Shown here in pieces: positions 8,926 through 15,657 of a stretch of DNA of 64,000 nt. The DNA is from CAYYKK01 sp046351395 (GTDB lineage: Bacteria; Myxococcota_A; Polyangia; Polyangiales; Polyangiaceae): the NCBI GenBank assembly GCA_046351395.1, contig JAXLYP010000013.1, positions 62,001-126,000 of the forward strand. The letters are read 5' to 3'. The notes under the pieces were generated by a model that saw only the letters and a list, made by a program, of their open reading frames with translations, was not told the DNA's origin and ran no database searches. A program made the position numbers and the translations under genes. Positions within the stretch are counted from its first letter, which is position 1. Each line of letters starts with the position of its first letter.

Positions 8926-9833
8926 GCGACGCCGACGTGGAGGCTCCCAAGAAGCCCAAGAAGAAGAAAAAGCCGAAGCTCGACGCGCCGGCGCCGATCG
9001 AGGTCGCCCCCGCCGCGCGTCGCGAGCCGCCGAAGGCCGCGCCCGATCCGCCGCCCGAGCCGGAGGCGCCCGAGAACGACAAGCCGATGACGTTCTGGGA
9101 GCACCTCGAGGAGCTCCGCACGCGCATCATCCGGTCCGCGATTTTCTTCCTGATCGCGTGTGGCTTCGCCTGGTGGCAGAAGGAGAACCTCCTCGCGTTC
9201 ATCGCGAAGCCGTTCTGCGACGCGTGGGTGAAGGAGGGCGTCACCGGCAAGTGCTCGCTCAACTTCGCCTCCCCGCAGGCGCCGTTCATGAGCTACGCGA
9301 AGCTCTCCGCGATCGTCGGCCTCGCGGGAGCCGCGCCCATCATCTTCTATCAACTCTGGGGCTTCATCGCGCCCGGCCTGTACTCGCGCGAGAAGAGGTA
9401 CATCTACCCGTTCGTCTTCGCGTCCACCCTCCTCTTCATCGGCGGCGCGTGGTTCGGCTTCCTCGCCGCGTTCCCCCTCGCGTTCGGCTACTTCCTCGGC
9501 ATGGCCGGGGATCACGGCACGAGCAGCGTCCTCACGATCGCCCCCGTCGTGACGATGGAGAGCTACATCGACTTCGTCACGCAGATGCTCCTCGGCTTCG
9601 GGATCATCTTCGAGATCCCCATCGTCCTCAGCTTCCTCGCGCTGGTCGGCATCGTGAACCACAAGATGCTGATCAAGTTTGCCCGCTACTACATCCTCGT
9701 CGCGTTCATCGCCGCGGCGATCCTCACCCCACCGGACGTCACGAGCCAGCTCGTCATGGCCGTGCCCGCGTGCCTCCTCTACGGCGTGAGCATCGGCCTC
9801 GTGTGGCTCATGCAGAAGAAGGCACCCGCGTAG
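8922..9833 (+). CDS. tatC: Sec-independent protein translocase TatC
   Basis: The GTG at 8922 overlaps the tatB stop. The first ~47 residues are an extra Lys/Pro/Glu-rich segment (EAPKKPKKKKKPK), after which the canonical TatC begins: MTFWEHLEELRTRI, six TM segments, FYQLWGFIAPGLYSREKRYI and the conserved LGFGIIFEIPIV. TatC is the receptor core of the Tat translocon. Residue count (303) is normal once the N-terminal extension is discounted; an alternative start is the internal ATG before TFWEHL. The 3' end overlaps the convergent ABC1-kinase gene by 26 nt. Confidence 0.93.
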   Translation: MSDADVEAPKKPKKKKKPKLDAPAPIEVAPAARREPPKAAPDPPPEPEAPENDKPMTFWEHLEELRTRIIRSAIFFLIACGFAWWQKENLLAFIAKPFCDAWVKEGVTGKCSLNFASPQAPFMSYAKLSAIVGLAGAAPIIFYQLWGFIAPGLYSREKRYIYPFVFASTLLFIGGAWFGFLAAFPLAFGYFLGMAGDHGTSSVLTIAPVVTMESYIDFVTQMLLGFGIIFEIPIVLSFLALVGIVNHKMLIKFARYYILVAFIAAAILTPPDVTSQLVMAVPACLLYGVSIGLVWLMQKKAPA

Positions 9834-11151
9834 CGGCGCAGGGCGCCCCGATCGCGTACGACGCCTCGAGCTCGGACCAGTCGGCGACCGCGCCGAGCCT
9901 CGCGAGCACCGCGTAGAGACCGAAGCGCAGGCGCAGCAGGAAAAGGAGCTTTCCGGGGAGCGCGAGCTCCATCATCGCGCGCTTGTCGCGGAGCAACGTG
10001 CCCGCCGCCAGAGAGGCGTCGGCCGCCATGGGGCGCGCACCGGGCGTGGTGAGCGGTCCGAAGAAACCGCGCGCGAGGTCGCGCCTGCGCTCCCGACCCG
10101 CCGCGTCCTTCGGCGGGCGAGCGCCGAGCTCGACGAGTGAGCGCACGATGGCGTCCCGGTCGTCCTCGCGCGTCGCTCGAGCGAGCGCGCGGAACGAGGT
10201 CAGTGTTGGCGCGTCGAACGTGCGCACGCACCCGAAGTCGTACACGGCGACGCGCTCGTCGCCGAGGAAGGCGTAGTTGCCGGGGTGGGGATCGGCGTGG
10301 AACAGGCCATGTCGGTAGAGCGTGCCCACATAGAGCTCGAACAGGGCCACGCCGTAGCGGTCGCGGAGGGCTCGCGGCGGATCGGTCGAGAGGAGCTGAT
10401 CGAGCCCGAGCCCGGCGCACCACCGGGTCGTCATCACGGCGCTCGTCGACCACGTCGGTTGAACGTCGGGGATGACGAGCGTGGGGTGACCTCGGAAGAG
10501 GTCCGAGAACCGCTGCTGTCGGCGCGCCTCGAGCGCGAGATCGCACTCCTCCAGCATCGCCGCGCGCGCCTCCCCGACCGACTCGGCGACGGTGACGCCC
10601 GCGCCCGGCACCAACGCCCGCGCGATCGAGCTGCCGCTCGAGGCCATGGAGAAGTCGGCGCGGAGCGCCGCCTCGATCCCCACGTGGCGCACCTTCACGG
10701 CGACCGGGCCGACCCCGGGGAGCTCGGCGCGGTGCACCTGCGCGATGCTCGCCACCGCGCGCGGCTCGCGCTCGAGGTGGGCGAGGAGCGTGTCCGCGCG
10801 ATCGCCGAGCTCCGTCCGCAGCGTTCGCTCCACCTCCGCCCACGGGCTCTTCGGCGCGGCGTTCTGCAGCACCGCGAGCGCGGCGCGGAGCTCGGGCGGC
10901 AGGCTCGGATCGATGTAGCTCAGGATCTGCCCGGCCTTCATCGCGACGCCCTTCAGCTCACCGAGCTGACCGACGACCGCGCGCACCGCCTCGGGATCGA
11001 AGTCGTCGCGGTGGAACACCTGGCGCGTGAGCCCGAAGGCTCCGCGCGCCGTGCGCATCATGCGGCTCAGGCGACCCGTGGGCACGGGACGCCCGAGCGC
11101 GGTGAGCGGCTCGCTCGGGTGCGTGGAATCGTCGTGGGCGGGCTTGGACAT
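9808..11151 (-). CDS. ABC1/UbiB/AarF-family atypical kinase
   Basis: The 447-residue product carries all family marks: the KxGQ motif (MKAGQILSYID, which replaces the usual P-loop), VAVKV with the catalytic Lys, LEECDLALEARRQ, the catalytic loop HADPHPGNY and the metal-binding VYDFG. ABC1 kinases are atypical ATPases; UbiB supports quinone biosynthesis, others act on lipids. No quinone genes are nearby. The gene is divergent from a TetR regulator, and both start codons lie inside one perfect palindrome, so it is very likely the target of that regulator. The minus strand reads TTGCGC, 16 nt, TACTAT, 6 nt, ATG, which looks like a promoter for a leaderless mRNA. Confidence 0.87.
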   Translation of the reverse strand: MSKPAHDDSTHPSEPLTALGRPVPTGRLSRMMRTARGAFGLTRQVFHRDDFDPEAVRAVVGQLGELKGVAMKAGQILSYIDPSLPPELRAALAVLQNAAPKSPWAEVERTLRTELGDRADTLLAHLEREPRAVASIAQVHRAELPGVGPVAVKVRHVGIEAALRADFSMASSGSSIARALVPGAGVTVAESVGEARAAMLEECDLALEARRQQRFSDLFRGHPTLVIPDVQPTWSTSAVMTTRWCAGLGLDQLLSTDPPRALRDRYGVALFELYVGTLYRHGLFHADPHPGNYAFLGDERVAVYDFGCVRTFDAPTLTSFRALARATREDDRDAIVRSLVELGARPPKDAAGRERRRDLARGFFGPLTTPGARPMAADASLAAGTLLRDKRAMMELALPGKLLFLLRLRFGLYAVLARLGAVADWSELEASYAIGAPCAATRVPSSA

Positions 11152-11177
11152 GTTGTGATAGTAACTATCACAACATG
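11149..11177. promoter_or_regulatory. 29-bp perfect palindromic operator containing both divergent start codons
   Basis: Each arm is CATGTTGTGATAGT, read outward-in from either strand, around one central base (A at 11163). The palindrome contains the ATG of the ABC1 kinase (11151-11149) and the ATG of the TetR gene (11175-11177). There is no space for a ribosome-binding site on either side. The simplest reading is a TetR operator overlaid on the -10 elements of two leaderless promoters. The TetR binding itself is inferred. Confidence 0.85.
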
Positions 11178-11759
11178 GAGCGCAACCCCGACGACCCCGA
11201 AGACGGAAGAACGCGGCGGCGGCTCGACGCCATGCGCCGGATTCAGGCAGCGGCGCTGGACCTGTTCGAGCGCGACGGCTTCGACGCGGTGACGATCGAT
11301 CGGATCGCGCAGAGCGCGGAGGTCGGGCCTGCCACGGTGTACCGCAACTTCGGATCGAAGGAGCGGATCGTGCTCTGGGACGACTACGACCCCGAGCTGC
11401 TCCAGGCGATCGAGCGGAGGCTCGCGACCACGCCCCCGCTGCGCGCCGTCCATGAAGCGGTGGTGGAGCGCCTCGACAGCGTGTTCGCGCGCGACAAGAG
11501 GCGGATCCTTCGGCGGACCCGCCTCATGTTGGAGCACCCGCCGATCGCCGCGCTCGCGCTCTCCGATCAGGCGGCTCTGCGCGACGCGCTCGCGGCGCTG
11601 CTGGAAAAGCGCGTCCGGACCCGACTCGTCGCGAACGTGATCGCGGCCGCGCTCGTGTCTGCCCTCTCGGTCGCGGTCATGGAGTGGGCGGTCGAGCGAG
11701 CGAAGCGTCCACTCGCGGACGTCCTGGACGAGGCGTTCGCTGCGCTCGCGGCGCTCTAG
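11175..11759 (+). CDS. TetR/AcrR-family transcriptional regulator
   Basis: The 194-residue product has a typical N-terminal TetR helix-turn-helix (about residues 19-65): AALDLFERDGFDAVTIDRIA, then AEVGPATVYRNFGSKERIV. The C-terminal ligand-binding half is helical and shows no known ligand signature. It is divergent from the ABC1 kinase with only 23 nt between starts, all palindromic, so it should repress both itself and the kinase. Its TAG stop codon is formed by the CTAG of a dispersed repeat that begins at the end of the gene, so the native C-terminus may once have been longer or different. Confidence 0.92.
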   Translation: MERNPDDPEDGRTRRRLDAMRRIQAAALDLFERDGFDAVTIDRIAQSAEVGPATVYRNFGSKERIVLWDDYDPELLQAIERRLATTPPLRAVHEAVVERLDSVFARDKRRILRRTRLMLEHPPIAALALSDQAALRDALAALLEKRVRTRLVANVIAAALVSALSVAVMEWAVERAKRPLADVLDEAFAALAAL

Positions 11760-11942
11760 AGCACCGAACAGGTTGAACCCCGAACGAATGCGCTCGAGCT
11801 CGAGGGAGAGGCGCACGCCCGAGGAGCGAGCACCGGAAGACGACTCCTCGTCATCTGAGGAGCACAGCGACGAGGCCGTGTGGTTCTCTCCCAAATCGGG
11901 CGCATACGTCGGCGTTTCAACCTGTTCGGTGCTCTAGAGCGC
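11751..11942. repeat. Dispersed repeat copy 1, MITE-like, with 27-bp terminal inverted repeats
   Basis: The ends are perfect inverted repeats starting GCGCTCTAGAGCACCGAACA; similarity continues inward, imperfectly, to about 45 bp. The internal part contains a CTCCTC/GAGGAG hairpin. A second copy lies at 60975-61158 in the opposite orientation, roughly 95% identical along its length by eye. No open frame that looks coding is present, so it is a non-autonomous element or a structured repeat of the BOX/REP kind. Confidence 0.85.
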
Positions 11943-12086
11943 CCCACAGGATCGCGGCTCACGAGCCGTGAGCGCGAGTCTGAATCCGCGGAAGGTGAAC
12001 TCGGAGGAGTCACGGGAAGACGGGAAGGCAGGAAGCACGGAGAAGCAGAAGGTGCTGCTCTCGCTCTCCGAAGTTCCCCGCCGTGC
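11943..12086. other. Intergenic remainder after repeat copy 1
   Basis: Together with the repeat this makes a 327-nt gene-free stretch. The only structure seen is a 7-bp hairpin (GCTCACG at 11957-11963, complement at 11967-11973), close to the repeat end and pointing at the 3' ends of two convergent genes; it may terminate transcription. The rest has no coding signature. Confidence 0.4.
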
Positions 12087-12737
12087 TCAGAGCTGCCGGC
12101 CCTTCAGGACGGTCTCGCTCTCTTGCTGCTCCTCGAGGGAGTCGGTGGAGATCACGAGGTGGGCGAGCGCGGAGTCGCTGACGGCCTCGTAGATCTGGCC
12201 CTTGTACTCGAGGGTCCGGCCGCCGTCGGGGAGGAGGTAGTAGTCGCCGGAGAGCCCGCTGAAGGAGAACGGGTCGGGGTTCTTCGGGGGCGGCTGGTGC
12301 TCGCCGGGGAACGGGTCGGGGCCGGTCGCGAACTTGTCGACGACGAACGCCTCGTTGAGGGGCTGGTTCGGGACCGCGCCGCGCAGGGCGAAGTCGAGCG
12401 AGCTGCCCTCCTCGAAGCTCACCTTGAGCGTCCCCTTGCCGACGTCGACGATCACCCCGGGCGTGTGCTTCGCGATCACGACCTCTTCGATCTGCTTGCC
12501 CGCGATGACGAGGAGCTTGTGCGCGCCCGTGATCTGGCGCGAGTCACTCGTCAGTTCGCGCCGAAGGCGAATCTCGTGGGACGTGTAGAACTGGAGGTTC
12601 TTGATGTCCTTCGCCACGAGGTGGTGCTCCGTCTGGAGCTCGGCGGTGAAGGGAACGTAGGAGGCGCACCCGCCCGTGAAGACGGCGACGGCGGCGAGGG
12701 ACGCGGCGAGGAGGGTCTTGAGGTTCGGCAGGCGCAT
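12087..12737 (-). CDS. Lipoprotein of unknown function
   Basis: ATG 12737 gives a 216-residue protein with a clear lipoprotein signal (AVFTGGCASY, Cys about residue 24). The mature part starts with a helix containing LQTEHHLVAKDIKNLQFYTS and continues with beta-rich segments (HKLLVIAGKQIEEVVIAKHTPGV is the core). A Pro-rich loop (GEHQPPPKNPDP) precedes the last third. The helix-then-strand layout is reminiscent of small periplasmic proteins of myxobacteria, but I recognise no named family. It is divergent from the exonuclease gene (58 nt between starts). Confidence 0.72.
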   Translation of the reverse strand: MRLPNLKTLLAASLAAVAVFTGGCASYVPFTAELQTEHHLVAKDIKNLQFYTSHEIRLRRELTSDSRQITGAHKLLVIAGKQIEEVVIAKHTPGVIVDVGKGTLKVSFEEGSSLDFALRGAVPNQPLNEAFVVDKFATGPDPFPGEHQPPPKNPDPFSFSGLSGDYYLLPDGGRTLEYKGQIYEAVSDSALAHLVISTDSLEEQQESETVLKGRQL

Positions 12738-12760
12738 GTTCCGAACCGAGAACGACGGAG

Positions 12761-12789
12761 TTGCCTCGCCCTTACAGCGCCGGTAGCGC
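12761..12789 (+). promoter_or_regulatory. Putative sigma70-type promoter of the exonuclease gene
   Basis: TTGCCT (12761-12766), 17-nt spacer, TAGCGC (12784-12789), then six bases to the GTG start at 12796. This spacing predicts a transcript beginning at or next to the start codon. Inferred from sequence only. Confidence 0.5.
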
Positions 12790-12795
12790 GGAGCC

Positions 12796-13665
12796 GTGGC
12801 GCTCTTCCTCGTCGACGGCACGTACGAGCTCTTCCGTGCGTACTTCGGGGCTCCCCCGAAGACCGCGCCCGATGGGCGTGAGATTGGCGCGGTGCGCGGC
12901 GTCGTCGCGAGCCTCCTCGGGATGCTGCGCCACGAGGGGGCGACGCACGTCGGCGTCGCCACCGATCACGTCATCGAGAGCTTTCGGAACGACCTCTTCC
13001 CTCACTACAAAACGGGCGAGGGGATGGATCCCCGGCTCTACGATCAGTTCCCGATCCTCGAGGACCTCCTTCGGGCCGCGGGCTTCGTCGTGTGGGCGAT
13101 GGTCGAGTTCGAGGCCGACGACGCGATCGCCGCCGCCGCCCACAAGTTCGACGCGGAGGCGCCCGCGATCCGCCTCGCCACCGTGGACAAGGATCTCGCG
13201 CAGTGCGTCCGCGGTGAGCGCGTCATCATGGTGGACCGGCGCCGCAAGCAGACCCTCGACGAGAAGGGCGTGAAGGCGAAGTTCGGGGTCCCTCCGGCGC
13301 TGATCCCCGACTGGCTCGCGCTCGTGGGCGACAGCGCGGACGGGTATCCCGGGATCCCGGGGTGGGGCGCGAAGACCGCCGCCGCGGTGCTCTCCGTGCA
13401 CGGGCCGATCGAGGCGATCCCCGACGATCCGAGCGCCTGGCGCGCCACGGTGCGCGGCAAGGAGACGATCGCCGCGGCGCTCGCCGCGCGGCGTGAGGAG
13501 GCGATGCTCTACAAGCGCCTCGCGACGCTCCGCACGGACGCGCCGATCCCCGAGACTCTCGCCGAGCTCGAGTGGAAGGGCCCGCGCCCGGGTGGCGAGG
13601 CGCTCTTTTCGAGCCTCGGACTCGATGATCTCTTCGCGCGCTACGCGGCCGCCGCGCGCCCTTGA
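12796..13665 (+). CDS. Stand-alone 5'-3' exonuclease (FEN/PolI exonuclease-domain family)
   Basis: The 289-residue protein matches the 5'-nuclease domain fused to bacterial DNA polymerase I, but alone. Visible motifs are LVDGTYELFRAYF, the metal-binding EADDAI, the DKDLAQCV strand, and a helix-3-turn-helix GDSADGYPGIPGWGAKTAA. Such enzymes remove RNA primers and flaps or single-stranded 5' ends; E. coli ExoIX is a shorter relative. The family's acidic residues are kept. A Shine-Dalgarno is absent and a promoter-like pair lies directly upstream, consistent with leaderless translation from GTG. Confidence 0.88.
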   Translation: MALFLVDGTYELFRAYFGAPPKTAPDGREIGAVRGVVASLLGMLRHEGATHVGVATDHVIESFRNDLFPHYKTGEGMDPRLYDQFPILEDLLRAAGFVVWAMVEFEADDAIAAAAHKFDAEAPAIRLATVDKDLAQCVRGERVIMVDRRRKQTLDEKGVKAKFGVPPALIPDWLALVGDSADGYPGIPGWGAKTAAAVLSVHGPIEAIPDDPSAWRATVRGKETIAAALAARREEAMLYKRLATLRTDAPIPETLAELEWKGPRPGGEALFSSLGLDDLFARYAAAARP

Positions 13666-13760
13666 GCGCGCTCGTGGTCGCGCCGCACAACGCCTGACAT
13701 CAGCGCGGATCTGCGAGCTTTTCAGAAGGTCGTCGAAGCTTGAAGTTCCCGGTGTCGCGC

Positions 13761-13789
13761 TTGCCGTGATTGGTGGGTTCCGCTACCGT
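13761..13789 (+). promoter_or_regulatory. Putative sigma70-type promoter of the Ser/Thr kinase gene
   Basis: TTGCCG (13761-13766), 17-nt spacer, TACCGT (13784-13789); the GTG start follows at 13804, giving a leader of only about 8 nt. The same -10 TACCGT is seen before the disintegrin-repeat gene. Inferred. Confidence 0.45.
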
Positions 13790-13803
13790 GGTCGATACTC
13801 GCC

Positions 13804-15477
13804 GTGGAGAACGATCAACTCCTAGGAACGCTGCTCGATAGCCGGTACGAAGTCACGCGGCGCATCGGCGGTGGTGGAATGGGCTCGGTCTACGAGGCCC
13901 ACCACGCGGGCACCGGCAGGCGCGTCGCCATCAAGGTCATCTCGACCGGGGACATCACGAAGGACGCGCAGCTCGTAGGCCGCTTCCAGCGCGAGGCGAA
14001 GGCGGCGGGCGCGATCGACACGCTCCACATCTGCCAGGTCCTCGACACGGGCACCGACCCGGACAGCGGCCTGCCCTTCATGGTCATGGAATACATGGCC
14101 GGGGAGGACGTGCAGCAGCTCTTCCAGCGCGTCGGCGTCATCAGCCCCGATCTCGCGCTCCGCATCGTCGCGCAGACGTGCCTCGGCCTGCAGAAGGCGC
14201 ACGAGTCGGGCGTCGTCCACCGCGACATCAAGCCCGCGAACCTGTTCCTCGCCAAGAAGGACGGCGAGGAGATCACGGTGAAGCTCCTCGATTTCGGCAT
14301 CGCGAAGGTGAAGATGGAGCACGCGAGCTCCACCGCGGACGCGGGCCTCACGCGCACGGGGACGATGCTGGGCTCCCCGCTCTACATGTCGCCCGAGCAA
14401 GCACGCGGGACGAAGAACATCGACCACCGCGCGGACATCTGGTCGCTCGGCATCGTGCTCTACCAGGCATTGACCGGGCGGACGCCGTACCACCACATCG
14501 ACGCGCTCGGTGAGCTCATCATCGCGATCTGCTCCGAGCCGCCGAAGCCCGTGCAGGACTTCGCGCCCTGGGTCCCGAAGGACGTGGCGAGCATTGTCCA
14601 CAAGGCGCTCCAGCTCGACCCCGCGCAGCGCTACCAGAGCGCGTCCGAGATGCTCGCGGCGATCAAGCCGTTCCTCCCTCACGGCAACGTGATTCAGGAG
14701 TCGATGCTCGTCGGCATCAACGACGCGGAGCGCGCGAACGTCGCGACGAAGCTCTCGATCAAGCCTGCGCCGCCCGTGCAGCTCTCCGTTTCGAGCCTCC
14801 CGAACCTGCCGTCGAACTTCCCTCCCGCGATGAGCACGGGCGGCGGCGCGGTCACCTCGGCGACGAGCGCGGGCACGCAAGACGGGATCGCGACAGAGCG
14901 GCTCTCCACGCAGAAGCCTTCGAACACGAAGTTCATCATCGCGGGCGCCGTGATCGGGATCGCCGCCGCCGCCGTCGTCGCGATCAAGTTCATCGGGTCC
15001 AGGGAGACGCAGACCGCCTCGAACCCGACGGCCACGCCGACCGTCACGACGACGATCGCGGCCGCCCCCACGGAGTCCATGCTGGCGCCGGCGAGCTCGT
15101 CGCCGATTCAGGTCTCCGACAAAGACATCAAGACCCTGACGCTCGCGTTCCTCCCGGAGAACGCGTCCGTCCTCGTCAACGGCGTCGCTCCTGCGCCGTC
15201 CGATATTCGCCCCGGGTTCCTCGAGCTGAAGGGCGAGATCGGCGACACCTTCCGGATTGAACTCTCGGTGACCACCCCGAAGCTCACGAAGGCCGAAGAG
15301 GTGGTGAGCTTCAGCAACAAGGGCCTGACTCCACCGCTCATCAAGCTGGACGTCGAGGCGGGCAAGATCATCAAGGTCAACACCCCTCCGCCCGGCCTTT
15401 CGAGCGGCACCTCCCCGACCACGCCACCGACCACGGGCAAGAAGCCGCCTGGCTTCGAGACCAAGATGGACGACTGA
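13804..15477 (+). CDS. Membrane-anchored Ser/Thr protein kinase with C-terminal beta domain
   Basis: The 557-residue protein has a complete Hanks-type kinase domain (residues 15-290): glycine loop GGGGMGSVY, catalytic VAIK (Lys44), HRDIKPANLF, DFGIAK and GSPLYMSPEQ. A Pro/Ser/Thr-rich juxtamembrane region follows, then one TM helix (about 378-396, FIIAGAVIGIAAAAVVAIKF) and an outer part that contains a PEGA-like beta unit (FLPENASVLVNGV) ending in a Pro/Thr-rich tail. The kinase therefore sits in the cytosol with a periplasmic sensor. It is convergent to the TPR/PEGA gene, and lies next to a surface-protein locus whose genes are plausible, untested targets or co-regulated partners. Confidence 0.93.
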   Translation: MENDQLLGTLLDSRYEVTRRIGGGGMGSVYEAHHAGTGRRVAIKVISTGDITKDAQLVGRFQREAKAAGAIDTLHICQVLDTGTDPDSGLPFMVMEYMAGEDVQQLFQRVGVISPDLALRIVAQTCLGLQKAHESGVVHRDIKPANLFLAKKDGEEITVKLLDFGIAKVKMEHASSTADAGLTRTGTMLGSPLYMSPEQARGTKNIDHRADIWSLGIVLYQALTGRTPYHHIDALGELIIAICSEPPKPVQDFAPWVPKDVASIVHKALQLDPAQRYQSASEMLAAIKPFLPHGNVIQESMLVGINDAERANVATKLSIKPAPPVQLSVSSLPNLPSNFPPAMSTGGGAVTSATSAGTQDGIATERLSTQKPSNTKFIIAGAVIGIAAAAVVAIKFIGSRETQTASNPTATPTVTTTIAAAPTESMLAPASSSPIQVSDKDIKTLTLAFLPENASVLVNGVAPAPSDIRPGFLELKGEIGDTFRIELSVTTPKLTKAEEVVSFSNKGLTPPLIKLDVEAGKIIKVNTPPPGLSSGTSPTTPPTTGKKPPGFETKMDD

Positions 15478-15510
15478 TCCGACTCGAGCCGCTCGCCGCA
15501 CCACGCGTTT

Positions 15511-15555
15511 GGTGGTTGCTGGGGCGTTGGTGGTTGCTGGGGGTGGTTGCTGGGG
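15511..15555. repeat. Three copies of a 14-nt G-rich unit
   Basis: GGTGGTTGCTGGGG occurs at 15511-15524, 15529-15542 and 15542-15555, between convergent genes. The run of G-tracts could fold as a G-quadruplex; function unknown. Confidence 0.6.
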
Positions 15556-15605
15556 CAGCGATCGCTCGAGCGTCCTCCTCTTCGGACGACGAGAAGGGCC
15601 CAAGA

Positions 15606-15638
15606 AGGGCCGAAGCGCCGTGATCGCGCTCCGGCCCT
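15606..15638. terminator. Bidirectional hairpin between convergent genes
   Basis: AGGGCCG (15606-15612), one mismatch, AGCGC, a 7-nt loop, GCGCT, one mismatch and CGGCCCT (15632-15638) form a 12-pair stem. It lies 130 nt after the kinase stop and 20 nt after the end of the opposing gene, so it probably serves both. No long T-run follows. Confidence 0.6.
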
Positions 15639-15657
15639 CTGTGCTTCCGCCTCCGCT

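Noticed and set aside
15478..15657. A small RNA gene between convergent genes
   Set aside because: Only the terminator hairpin and the G-rich repeat are visible; no promoter found.
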